DNA from: an uncultured Bacteroidia bacterium
Lineage (GTDB): Bacteria > Bacteroidota > Bacteroidia > Bacteroidales > UBA932
DNA: 39,511 nucleotides
NCBI GenBank assembly: GCA_902774145.1
Contig: CACYHC010000017.1
Location: 1-39,511, forward strand
Direction: 5' to 3'
The notes under the pieces were generated by a model. That model was not told the DNA's origin. It worked only from the letters and a program-made list of their open reading frames with translations, and did no database searches. Below, piece after piece: positions 17,543 to 25,838 of this stretch (position 1 is the stretch's first letter; every line of letters starts with the position of its first letter). Made by a program: the position numbers and the translations under genes.

Positions 17543-18751
17543 ATGATGAAACGATTACTTGCCTTTTTACTTCCGATGGCGCTGGCTTGCTCCTGCGCCC
17601 GTACCCCGCAGTGGACCTTCCATCTGCCGGAGGGTTATCTCGATGAACCGGATACTATCCCGGTCTTTTGGAAGACGACCACGTCCGAAATTGCGGATTT
17701 CCTCATGAATGAGGTAAAGATAGGAAAGGTGGAACTGCTCGGCAAGTCCGCTGGCGGGCGTCCCGTATGGGGCGTCGGTTACGGGACACCCCGGCAGGGC
17801 AGCGGCACCACCACCTGGTCCGGCGCCTCTACCATCGGAGACATCGCCAAGTTCCGCGGGCCGGACAGTGACAAGAAAGTGATGATGATCATTGCCGGCG
17901 TCCACGGCTTTGAATTGGAACCGATTGTGGGGACGATGAACCTGCTTGCCGTATTCGAGACCGGTTGCGACCTTGCGGGAAACCCCAGGCCGGAACTCGT
18001 CCGCCTGCGTGATTCCCTGGACCGGGTGTACATTGTTCCGCTGGCCAATCCGGACGGGCGGGACCGGGTGCCCATCCGTATGGAGAAATTCCGCGGGAGC
18101 GATCCGGACGCCTATCACGTACACGAGTACCTGAATACGGGCGGCATCAAGGACGGTGAACTTATCGGCTGGCCCGCCTGCAAGGAATACATTCCTATGG
18201 ATTTCTCCAAGGTGGAATTTCCCGGCAGCTATCCCAATGACAACGGCGTAAATATCATGCACGACGATTTCTTCGGCCACATGCAGCCGGAGACACGCAT
18301 CCTCTGCGACCTTGTCATCCGGGAAAAACCGGACCTGATTCTCAACCTCCATACGGGCGTCTCCCGGAACAATTACTTCACCGAGGTGAACCGGCCCTGT
18401 GTGGGGGCCTACAACCCCAAACTCCTGGCGGCCTGGGAAGACCTATATAAGTATGTGCATACGGCGCTTACCCTCAAGGGGCTGAAGAAAACAAGGGACC
18501 TTGAAGTGGAAACGAAAGTTCCCGCCATCCATGTCGGCTCCGGCGACATCAACCTCACCTCCGTGCTTTCCTACTGCTGCGGCGGTATCTGCACCACCGT
18601 AGAGGACGGCAGCCACGGCTACACCGGGGTTTATGACGACGGCACGCCCGTCGACCACGGCCCGGCCGTCATCCTGGAATCCCAACTTACCGTATATGAG
18701 GCGTCCATGCGCTTCCTGCTGCACAGCAACGGCTCCGCCGGCTGGCTGTAA
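17543..18751 (+). CDS. M14-family zinc carboxypeptidase-like lipoprotein
   Basis: A 402-residue protein with a Cys-rich lipoprotein-like signal (A-L-A-C-S-C, Cys16 or Cys18) and an M14 metallopeptidase domain (about 45-395). The zinc ligands are visible: H121-G-F-E124 and His270 in L-N-L-H-T-G. Other M14 landmarks are N-P-D-G-R (169-173) and Glu354 in T-T-V-E-D-G as candidate general base. M14 enzymes cleave C-terminal residues or amide cross-links; relatives also act on peptidoglycan peptides or on amidated sugars. In a glycan operon it may trim the peptide part of a proteoglycan or an amino-acid-substituted polysaccharide, but that is inference. It starts 4 nt after the fused lyase and ends 30 nt before the first short-peptide gene, the largest gap in the operon. 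Confidence 0.85.
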   Translation: MMKRLLAFLLPMALACSCARTPQWTFHLPEGYLDEPDTIPVFWKTTTSEIADFLMNEVKIGKVELLGKSAGGRPVWGVGYGTPRQGSGTTTWSGASTIGDIAKFRGPDSDKKVMMIIAGVHGFELEPIVGTMNLLAVFETGCDLAGNPRPELVRLRDSLDRVYIVPLANPDGRDRVPIRMEKFRGSDPDAYHVHEYLNTGGIKDGELIGWPACKEYIPMDFSKVEFPGSYPNDNGVNIMHDDFFGHMQPETRILCDLVIREKPDLILNLHTGVSRNNYFTEVNRPCVGAYNPKLLAAWEDLYKYVHTALTLKGLKKTRDLEVETKVPAIHVGSGDINLTSVLSYCCGGICTTVEDGSHGYTGVYDDGTPVDHGPAVILESQLTVYEASMRFLLHSNGSAGWL

Positions 18752-18781
18752 CGATAGTAACCATAAAAAATATTCACATCT

Positions 18782-18922
18782 ATGAAAAAGAAGAACCTTT
18801 ACCTTCCCCCGCAAGCAATTTTTGCGGATGACCTGCTTCCGGAGAACGTCTTGTGTGCGTCTCTTGGCGAAGCCGATGCCTCCTTTGAGGATTATTCCCT
18901 TATCGAGTTTGACGAAGAATAA
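18782..18922 (+). CDS. Short acidic-tailed peptide, family member 1 (46 aa)
   Basis: The ORF encodes 46 residues and ends 10 nt before the next lipoprotein gene. Features shared with three other peptides in this operon are Y7-L-P9-P10-Q near the start, V23-L-C25-A-S27 in the middle, and an acidic end with F35-E-D-Y and a terminal F-D-E-E. It has no signal peptide, no membrane segment and no cleavable lipobox, so it is presumably cytoplasmic unless exported another way. The pattern resembles short hypothetical proteins I recall next to fimbrillin-like genes in Bacteroidales. No function is known to me. Being real is supported by repetition of the same motif order before related genes, not by length. 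Confidence 0.7.
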   Translation: MKKKNLYLPPQAIFADDLLPENVLCASLGEADASFEDYSLIEFDEE

Positions 18923-18932
18923 AACCGAGGCC

Positions 18933-21245
18933 ATGAAAAAGTATTTGTATATTCTCAGCATTGTTGCTGCCGCTTTCGTCTCCTGTACCAAGGAAAAGAC
19001 GGAGGATACCCTTGCTAACCTGACCTATTTTGAAAGGGGGATCCGTATTGTTGCCAGTGCGGAACAATCCAGGGTTTCCGTAGACCTTGTCGGTGAACCG
19101 GGTTCTCTTCTGAGCCAGATGAGCTGGCAGAACGGAGACCGCATCATCCTGTTCCACAACGGGAAAACCTACAACTTCGTGACTTACATGTCCGGTCCTA
19201 TGGCTACTTTCTATCCCGTGGAGGAGAGCGATAACATCTATTACGTCGATTTGAACGAACCCATCGCCGCCTATTATAACGTGAGTTCCGTTGCCGCGGA
19301 CGGAAAGGCCACTTTCACGATTCCTGCGGAGCAGACGGAAAAGGAACTCTCCAACAAGGTGCCCCTTTATACCTATGCTTCTACGGCAGACATCTATGAC
19401 GACTGCCTGGAACTTAGCTTCAAACCGCTGGCATCCGTACTGGAGTTCAAGGTTTCTGCAAGTCTCTCGCCCGTTACGGCAACCCTGCCTTCTTCGGACG
19501 AGTTCAGTTATGAGTTGACCAAAGTGGTCCTGACTCCCAAGGATGGCGCTTCTGGATATACCGTTTTCAATTCCGCGACCATCGATCCGGCGACGGGCAC
19601 CATCACCCCTTCGGGAGCATCCCTTTCCCCGGTTACGCTGAACTTCCCCACGCCTGCAAACATTGCGGTCGAGGAAGGAAGGCATTTCCAGATGATTGTG
19701 GGCAAGTGCGAAATGAACAACACCGGTGCCGTGATGGACTGGTACAAAGGGGATATCTTGAACTACACCAAGACCATCTGGATGAGCCAGGATGTCGACC
19801 TCATCTCCGAGCCCGCCCACGTGTACCAGCCGATCAAGGACAAGGTCGTAGGACTTTCCAACTACACCGATTACTATTCCAAGTTCTATGGGAACCGCAA
19901 CACACAGGATAATTTCATCAACATCTGCGACGACGAGCGCACGATTATCCTCGGCGGGGACATCCTGATGTCCGGTAGTGCCGGCAGTCGTGCCTGCTGT
20001 TTCCCGAACCTGACCTGGAACTTCGATGGGAAGGGCCACTACTTTTACGATTTTGATATTACGGAGGATTCCAACAACAAGGTCTTTGGTTTCTTCTCGG
20101 GCGTGCAGGCCGACATCAAAAACCTGAATTTCGGTGGAAAGAACCGCGCCGCGTCCATCAATCGCAGCGACGTCAACGACGCCAGGGGAATCCGGGGCTA
20201 TGGGCCGATTACGGACCTGGTTTCCGGCACGATTGAAAATGTCACCTCTTATATTGATTATACGCTTGCCATCAATAAGACTGACAGGGAATACAACATC
20301 GGCGGAATCGTCGGTATGGTTCAGCCTGGGAATGACGTAAGCATCATAGGGTGCAAGAATATGGGAAGTATAACGGTCACTCAGGGCTCCACGGCACAGA
20401 AGACTTACGTCGGAGGTATTGTCGGCTATTCTCCCAATCTTTCCCTTATTGTTGCCGATTCCGAGAATCAGGCAGATATTGTCATCACTAAAGACGGCAG
20501 CGGGAATCTGCTGGCCGGCGGTATCGCCGGAATGTTCAAGGGCCTTTCTATGACCACATCCATCAACACGGCGACCTCGCTGGACGTGGAGACCAACGTG
20601 ACGGGGGATATCTATGTGGCCGGCATTGTTGGCAATGGTTCTTCGGAAAATGCGCAGGAATACACCGGACTGGTGAATGAAGCCGCGATTTCCATCACCA
20701 AGACGAATGCAGGCCATGCCTATACTGCCGGCATCATCGGACACATCTGGGGTGCCGCTACCCTGGATGGCTGTGTAAACAACGGTGATATCAGCTTCGA
20801 GTGCACCCACGCACAGACGTATGATACCCAGTTCAAGATGGGTGGCATCTTCGGCCGTATCGGTTCCAACCAGGGAGCCACGATCAAAGACTGCACCAAC
20901 ACCGGAAGTATCACCAGCGATATCACCCTAATGCCTACTACGGCTTCCCGCTATATGGTGGGTGGCCTTGCCGGAGACTTCCAGACGGGTAGCACGATGG
21001 TGAACTGCGCCCACAAGGGCAGTGTCATCTATGCGAAGGCTGCCGGTGAATACGTCACACAACGCTGCTGCTGGCTGGCCGCATGGACCGTCCCCGCGAA
21101 TGTTACAGCAACGCCCTCCGCGAAAGTGCTGAAAGGCGTAGAGGTCAACGGTGTCGTCATTGACGAGACCAACTACAACAAACGGAATATCTGGACGGTC
21201 GCCAATCCGCCGGCAGAAGGTGTTCTGGAACTTATCAATGAATAA
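18933..21245 (+). CDS. Fimbrillin-like + GLUG-type beta-helix lipoprotein 1
   Basis: A 770-residue lipoprotein (F-V-S-C, Cys18). The start at 18933 is chosen because it gives a proper lipoprotein signal; longer in-frame starts overlap the peptide gene. Residues about 28-302 form the fimbrillin-like module (S-R-V-S-V, M-S-W-Q-N-G-D-R-I, Y-Y-N-V-S-S-V, E-Q-T-E, F-K-P-L-A-S-V-L-E-F, K-V-V-L-T-P, W-Y-K-G-D, V-Y-Q-P-I). From about 305 a parallel beta-helix is expected: a capping segment with C-D-D-E-R and W-N-F-D-G-K-G-H, then seven GLUG-like turns (G-G-I-V-G and variants) alternating with C-x-N-x-G type turns. The tail has N-K-R-N-I-W, shared with its paralogues. No catalytic residues are recognisable. 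A surface adhesin or glycan-binding role is inferred from the lipid anchor and operon. Confidence 0.85.
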   Translation: MKKYLYILSIVAAAFVSCTKEKTEDTLANLTYFERGIRIVASAEQSRVSVDLVGEPGSLLSQMSWQNGDRIILFHNGKTYNFVTYMSGPMATFYPVEESDNIYYVDLNEPIAAYYNVSSVAADGKATFTIPAEQTEKELSNKVPLYTYASTADIYDDCLELSFKPLASVLEFKVSASLSPVTATLPSSDEFSYELTKVVLTPKDGASGYTVFNSATIDPATGTITPSGASLSPVTLNFPTPANIAVEEGRHFQMIVGKCEMNNTGAVMDWYKGDILNYTKTIWMSQDVDLISEPAHVYQPIKDKVVGLSNYTDYYSKFYGNRNTQDNFINICDDERTIILGGDILMSGSAGSRACCFPNLTWNFDGKGHYFYDFDITEDSNNKVFGFFSGVQADIKNLNFGGKNRAASINRSDVNDARGIRGYGPITDLVSGTIENVTSYIDYTLAINKTDREYNIGGIVGMVQPGNDVSIIGCKNMGSITVTQGSTAQKTYVGGIVGYSPNLSLIVADSENQADIVITKDGSGNLLAGGIAGMFKGLSMTTSINTATSLDVETNVTGDIYVAGIVGNGSSENAQEYTGLVNEAAISITKTNAGHAYTAGIIGHIWGAATLDGCVNNGDISFECTHAQTYDTQFKMGGIFGRIGSNQGATIKDCTNTGSITSDITLMPTTASRYMVGGLAGDFQTGSTMVNCAHKGSVIYAKAAGEYVTQRCCWLAAWTVPANVTATPSAKVLKGVEVNGVVIDETNYNKRNIWTVANPPAEGVLELINE

Positions 21246-21257
21246 ATTCTTACGATA

Positions 21258-21377
21258 ATGAAAGAATATATACCTCCGAAGATGAATTGTGCGGTCTTGA
21301 GGCAGATGAAATTTATCTGCCTCTCCGCTGATTCCGATTTCAACAATATGAATTTTGAAGAACTCGACGAAGAATAA
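21258..21377 (+). CDS. Short acidic-tailed peptide, family member 2 (39 aa)
   Basis: The ORF encodes 39 residues between two large genes (12 nt after the first, 6 nt before the second). It shows the family order: Y4-I-P6-P7-K, then F19-I-C21-L-S23, then D27-F and a terminal F-E-E-L-D-E-E. Spacing from the second Pro to the core is 12 residues, against 13, 11 and 11 in the others. There is an additional Cys11 not shared by the other members. No signal peptide or enzyme motif is present. Function unknown. Confidence 0.7.
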   Translation: MKEYIPPKMNCAVLRQMKFICLSADSDFNNMNFEELDEE

Positions 21378-21383
21378 GACGCT

Positions 21384-23507
21384 ATGAAAAAGATTGTATT
21401 TTTTATTCCGCTTATGTTCGCGGTTCTTGCCTCCTGCAACAAGGAGACAGCGGATGGCTCCGCCCAGGCGGTGACATACATTGAAGATGGGCTAAGCATC
21501 GTCGCCGGTGCCGAAATGTCCAAGGTAACGGTCAACATTGACGACGAGCGGGTAAATCCCAGCTACATGAGTTGGGAAGCCGGCGATCACATTTCCGTCT
21601 TCCACAACGGCCGGAGCTATGATTTCGTTACGGCTACCTCCGGAGAGACGGCGCTCTTCTATCCCGTCGATGCGAACAATGCCATCACGACGATTGTGCC
21701 CGAACAGCCGCTCATCGCCTATTACAATGTGACATCGGTGGCGGCCAACGGTACGGCCACATTCTCCATCCCTGCGGAGCAGACGGAAGGGGAACTCTCC
21801 AACAAGGTCCCGCTCTATGCCTATTCCGCCACGACGGAGCCCGTAAACAATCGAGTGCAACTGAGTTTTAACCCCATGGCCTCCGTGCTGGAGTTCAAGC
21901 TTTCCGCCGCACCTGCCCCCCTCAATGCGACGACGCCCTCCAAGGATCCTCTCAGCTATGAGCTGACCAAGGTGGTGCTGACGCCTGCCAGCGGCGCTTC
22001 CGGCTATACCGTGATGAGCTCCGGTACCGTGAATCCCGCGACCGGCGCCATTACGCCCTCCTCCTCATCCCTTTCCGCGATGACTTACCATTTCGCCGCT
22101 TCTACGGATATTGCGGGAGAGGACGGACAGCATTTCCAGCTGGTGATTGGAAAGTGTCAGATGACCAATACCGGCGCCGTGATGGACTGGTACAAGGGCG
22201 ATATTCTCAACTACACCAAGTCCATCTGGGCCAGCAAGGATATTGATTTCAGCTCTGCATACAAGCACGTGTACCAGCCAATCGCGCAGAAAGTGGTTGG
22301 ACTTGGCAACTTTTCGGACTATTATTCCAAGTTCTATGCGAACCGGAACAGCCAGGGCAATTATATCAATTACTGCGACGACGAGCGCAATCTCATCCTG
22401 ACGGGCGACATCAGCATGCTTGGTGGTACTACGCCGGAAACATTCCGTAGTGTAACCATTACCGGCCTGACCTGGAATCTGGACGGCAAAGGACACAAGA
22501 TTTTCAACTTCCTTGCTACGGATGCAAAAAGGATTTCTTGTCTTTTCAGCAATCTTCAGGCCGATATTCGCAACGTTACCTTCGGCGCTACCGGAACGAG
22601 CCCCAGGAATTCCATCGATGTGAGCGACACCAATGGCAAGGGCGCATATGTCGGCGGTTCATTCGGTATCGTTTCTGATTTGGTATCCGGTACCCTGGAG
22701 AACATCACTACCTACCTTGACTGGACGGTTACCGTTCATGCCGAGGCCTCCGCATGCTATTTGGGAGGATTGGTGGGCAATATGAAGGGTGGCACCCTCC
22801 GTAACTGCTATAACCGAGGCAGCGTGAGCCTTGTCCTTTACGATGGATTGACGACCAGTGCCAACCTCATTGCCGGCGGGTTGGTCGGCAATTCCGGAAC
22901 GACGCCCTGTACCCTTGAAAATTGTGAAAACCATGCCGCTGTTTCCGTCTCTTCCTGTTCTACCGGCGCAATCTTTGCGGCGGGGATCATCGGGGCAAAT
23001 TTCCAGGGCTTTTCCGCCAGCGGATGCAAGAACTATGGAAACATAACGGTGACCAATACAAACACCACCGACCAGTCTTCCGTCAGTACGGCCCAGTGTC
23101 GTGCGGCAGGAATCATCAGTAATGTGTCTTCTTCGCCGACGAACAGTATTATTGGTTGTGCCAACTATGGCGATATTACCGGAGTCCTTGCTGCCAAGGT
23201 GAAGGGGTATCAGATTGGCGGTATTGCCGGGAACTTTTATTCCAATGCAGGAAGCATAGCCGGAACCGATACGGAGACGGGGCGGATCCAGCAGAGGGGC
23301 AATGTGTATGCTTACGTAGCCGGAGAGTTTGACAGCACGGCGGCCTGCTGGTTTGCGCAGTTCTGCACCAACGGTATGTCTGTGTATGCAGATGTGCTTA
23401 AAGGAACGAAAGTCAATACTACGACGATAAGTGCGTCCAACTACTACCAAAGAAATATTTGGTCCAGGGCGGATAATCCCGGTACGCTGGGCATGCTGAC
23501 GGAATAA
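21384..23507 (+). CDS. Fimbrillin-like + GLUG-type beta-helix lipoprotein 2
   Basis: A 707-residue lipoprotein (V-L-A-S-C, Cys18), paralogous to its neighbours on both sides. The fimbrillin-like module runs to about residue 300, with M-S-W-E-A-G-D-H-I, Y-Y-N-V-T-S-V, E-Q-T-E, F-N-P-M-A-S-V-L-E-F, D-W-Y-K-G-D and V-Y-Q-P-I. The capping segment repeats Y-Y-S-K-F-Y, C-D-D-E-R and L-D-G-K-G-H. The helix then has five GLUG-like turns (G-G-L-V-G, A-G-I-I-G, G-G-I-A-G and variants), fewer than the seven of paralogue 1. The tail contains Y-Q-R-N-I-W. Similarity is highest in the N-module and cap and lower in the helix, suggesting the helix carries the variable binding surface. That is inference; nothing indicates an enzyme. 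Confidence 0.85.
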   Translation: MKKIVFFIPLMFAVLASCNKETADGSAQAVTYIEDGLSIVAGAEMSKVTVNIDDERVNPSYMSWEAGDHISVFHNGRSYDFVTATSGETALFYPVDANNAITTIVPEQPLIAYYNVTSVAANGTATFSIPAEQTEGELSNKVPLYAYSATTEPVNNRVQLSFNPMASVLEFKLSAAPAPLNATTPSKDPLSYELTKVVLTPASGASGYTVMSSGTVNPATGAITPSSSSLSAMTYHFAASTDIAGEDGQHFQLVIGKCQMTNTGAVMDWYKGDILNYTKSIWASKDIDFSSAYKHVYQPIAQKVVGLGNFSDYYSKFYANRNSQGNYINYCDDERNLILTGDISMLGGTTPETFRSVTITGLTWNLDGKGHKIFNFLATDAKRISCLFSNLQADIRNVTFGATGTSPRNSIDVSDTNGKGAYVGGSFGIVSDLVSGTLENITTYLDWTVTVHAEASACYLGGLVGNMKGGTLRNCYNRGSVSLVLYDGLTTSANLIAGGLVGNSGTTPCTLENCENHAAVSVSSCSTGAIFAAGIIGANFQGFSASGCKNYGNITVTNTNTTDQSSVSTAQCRAAGIISNVSSSPTNSIIGCANYGDITGVLAAKVKGYQIGGIAGNFYSNAGSIAGTDTETGRIQQRGNVYAYVAGEFDSTAACWFAQFCTNGMSVYADVLKGTKVNTTTISASNYYQRNIWSRADNPGTLGMLTE

Positions 23508-23513
23508 CAAAGA

Positions 23514-23663
23514 ATGAAAATACAATTGTATCAGAGAGCGATTTACCTTCCCCCGCAGATGAAATGGAAAAACATTGCGGGGGAGGTACTCTGCTCTTCT
23601 TTCCTGACAACGGATTTTGAGGATTTTACTGGAAGTGATTTCCAGGACTTGGGCTGGGAATAA
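23514..23663 (+). CDS. Short acidic-tailed peptide, family member 3 (49 aa)
   Basis: The ORF encodes 49 residues, 6 nt after the preceding gene and 12 nt before the next. Family landmarks are Y11-L-P13-P14-Q, V25-L-C27-S-S29, then D34-F-E-D-F and D42-F-Q-D near the C-terminus, which ends in W-E. Its first ten residues form an extension not seen in members 1 and 2; an internal Met16 is too late to retain the P-P motif. No signal peptide or membrane segment. Function unknown. Confidence 0.7.
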   Translation: MKIQLYQRAIYLPPQMKWKNIAGEVLCSSFLTTDFEDFTGSDFQDLGWE

Positions 23664-23675
23664 AATAATGAGACG

Positions 23676-25829
23676 ATGAAAAAGATTTTGTTTTTTGTTC
23701 CGCTGGTCCTTGCGGTCCTTGCCGGCTGTGAGAAGGAGGTTGTGGAGGACGACCCCATCCGGATGGACCCTGACCACCTGACCTATGTCGAGGAGGGCGT
23801 CCGCCTGATTGCGGGCGCCGAGCAGTCCAGGGTTACTTTTAATCTGGATGGAGACGGCACGACCTACACGGCCAGCCATATGGCCTGGGAAAAAGGAGAC
23901 ATCATCAAAGTATGGTATAACGGCAAAATCCGCAGGTTCGTGACGAATACCGCCGGTGCGCAGGGGAATTTTAACCCCATGACCAAGGATGATATCATCA
24001 CCCGGGAGGAATTTGATGGCAGCAAGAAGCTGATTGCCTATTATAATGTCACTTCGATTGCTGAGGAAACTGGCAACGCAAGTTTTACCATTGCTGCCAA
24101 TCAGACGGAAGGCGATGCCACCAACAAGATTCCGTTGTATGCGTACCTTGAAAATGCGGCATTGGTGTATGACGAGGTGCATATTCAATTTAAGCCGATG
24201 GCTTCTGTGGTGGATTTCAGCGTGTCCGCAGCTGCGAGGCTCAAGGACGGTGAGGGGGAGCAGGTGCTGAGTTATGACCACGAAGGATTCAGTTACAAGT
24301 TGAAGAAAGTGGTTCTGGAACCCAATGACGTGGCCGGAGCCTCCGGCTGGACCGTCGGGACCTGTACCTTCGATCCTTCTACCGGTGAGGTGACGCCGGC
24401 CGATGACAACGACCGTTCCGCAATCACCTTCAATTTTGCGGACACCACAGAGATTGCAATTGAAGGAGGACGGCATTTCCAGATGGTAGTTGGCCAGTGC
24501 CGCCTGAACGAGAGCGGAGCCGAGATGAGATGGTACAAGAAGGGCGATGACCCCAACTATGTCAAGTCCCTCTGGGCCAGCCGTGACATTGATCTCACAT
24601 CCGGCCATAAATATCTGTTCCAGGGTATAAATCCCAAGGCGGTAGGACTGTATGATTATGACGATTATGTGAATAAATTCTACAACGTACGCGCTACACA
24701 GGATGCCAACTACATCAATATCTGCGACGACGAGCGTAATGTCATTCTGACTGGAGACATTGATATGGGGGATGGTGTCAAGTATTTTAACCGTACCCTG
24801 AGCTGGGGCTTTGACGGAAGGAATCACTGCTTTTATAACTTCAATGTAACAGATGCTACCATACCCGGTTTTATTGAAAATGTCGGAGCAGGTATCAAGA
24901 ACCTCAGGTTGGGAGATGGCATAAATCCGGCGGTTTTCAACATTAGCGATGCCAGTGGAGCCACCCTATATGGCCCTTTGATAAATTGTGGCGGAGGAAC
25001 TGTCAGCAACGTTACTTCCAACGTTAATTATACCCTTAACGTGACCCATGCTTCCTATTCACGCTTCATGGGCGGAATTGTGGGAAGATTGCAGAACTGC
25101 GATATGATTGGATGTAATTTCAACGGTAGCCTGCTTATGACGACCGATGCTTCTGCACATTCAAATACCCTGCACATGGGTGGTATAGCCGGCAGGTTAT
25201 CTGCAAGTCTTTTATCGGATCAAACCAGGGTTGCAAGGTGCTATACCTCATCTTCTGCTACGATAGAGATGACGGTCGAGACCGAAGGTCATGTATATTG
25301 TGCGGGAATTTCTCCTGTGATTCAAAATTGCGTCACGATAAGCGGATGCTGCAATGCAGCTGCTGTTTTCTGCAGCAATGCTCCCGCCAACCCACCCGAG
25401 ACGGGGAAAACCTTTAAAATGGTGGTCGCAGGAGTTGTATCCAATGTGTCCAATGATGCCTACAGTATCATCAGGAATACCATCAATCTGGGTGCGATAA
25501 CAAGCACGGGGACGGTCAATGTGACGACCTCGGAGGTCGGGGGAATTTCCTCTGAGTTGAATCGTAGCAATACTCTGGAAAATTGCGGAAACGGAGGGGA
25601 CCTTTCAGCCACCGGGGCAGCGACCAATAATATTGCAAACTGGTATGCGAACTGGCCCAGTTCTGGCATTGTGGTCTCCGGCAAGGTGTTGCTGGGCTGC
25701 ACTATCAACGGCGTTGCGATAACCACCAGTAACTACGCGGACAGATATCTGTGGGCTCAGACTAGTGTCATGGGTACACTTAGTTATGTAACCACTGTTG
25801 CTGATCTTGAAGCAATCTTAAACGAATAA
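23676..25829 (+). CDS. Fimbrillin-like + GLUG-type beta-helix lipoprotein 3
   Basis: A 717-residue lipoprotein (V-L-A-G-C, Cys18) and the third member of the tandem set. Its signal peptide is nearly the same as that of paralogue 2. N-module landmarks include S-R-V-T-F, M-A-W-E-K-G-D-I-I, Y-Y-N-V-T-S-I, F-K-P-M-A-S-V-V-D-F, K-K-V-V-L-E-P and Y-K-K-G-D. The cap has C-D-D-E-R and F-D-G-R-N-H. The helix carries two good GLUG-like turns (M-G-G-I-V-G, M-G-G-I-A-G) and about three degenerate ones (A-G-I-S, A-G-V-V, G-G-I-S), so it is the most eroded of the set. The tail has A-D-R-Y-L-W. Anchored surface binding protein by inference; ligand unknown. Confidence 0.84.
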   Translation: MKKILFFVPLVLAVLAGCEKEVVEDDPIRMDPDHLTYVEEGVRLIAGAEQSRVTFNLDGDGTTYTASHMAWEKGDIIKVWYNGKIRRFVTNTAGAQGNFNPMTKDDIITREEFDGSKKLIAYYNVTSIAEETGNASFTIAANQTEGDATNKIPLYAYLENAALVYDEVHIQFKPMASVVDFSVSAAARLKDGEGEQVLSYDHEGFSYKLKKVVLEPNDVAGASGWTVGTCTFDPSTGEVTPADDNDRSAITFNFADTTEIAIEGGRHFQMVVGQCRLNESGAEMRWYKKGDDPNYVKSLWASRDIDLTSGHKYLFQGINPKAVGLYDYDDYVNKFYNVRATQDANYINICDDERNVILTGDIDMGDGVKYFNRTLSWGFDGRNHCFYNFNVTDATIPGFIENVGAGIKNLRLGDGINPAVFNISDASGATLYGPLINCGGGTVSNVTSNVNYTLNVTHASYSRFMGGIVGRLQNCDMIGCNFNGSLLMTTDASAHSNTLHMGGIAGRLSASLLSDQTRVARCYTSSSATIEMTVETEGHVYCAGISPVIQNCVTISGCCNAAAVFCSNAPANPPETGKTFKMVVAGVVSNVSNDAYSIIRNTINLGAITSTGTVNVTTSEVGGISSELNRSNTLENCGNGGDLSATGAATNNIANWYANWPSSGIVVSGKVLLGCTINGVAITTSNYADRYLWAQTSVMGTLSYVTTVADLEAILNE

Positions 25830-25838
25830 TACTCCTTT

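Noticed and set aside
18782-18922. Reading the short peptides as RiPP precursors or as lipoproteins because of the V-L-C-x-S core
   Set aside because: There is no modifying enzyme or dedicated exporter in the window, no hydrophobic signal before the Cys, and the fourth member has Leu at that place.
18900-20810. A 636-codon minus-strand frame opposite beta-helix gene 1
   Set aside because: Antisense shadow of a repetitive coding sequence; apparent repeats mirror the GLUG turns.
22659-24827. A 722-codon minus-strand frame spanning beta-helix genes 2 and 3
   Set aside because: It crosses two real genes and the peptide gene between them without any domain of its own.
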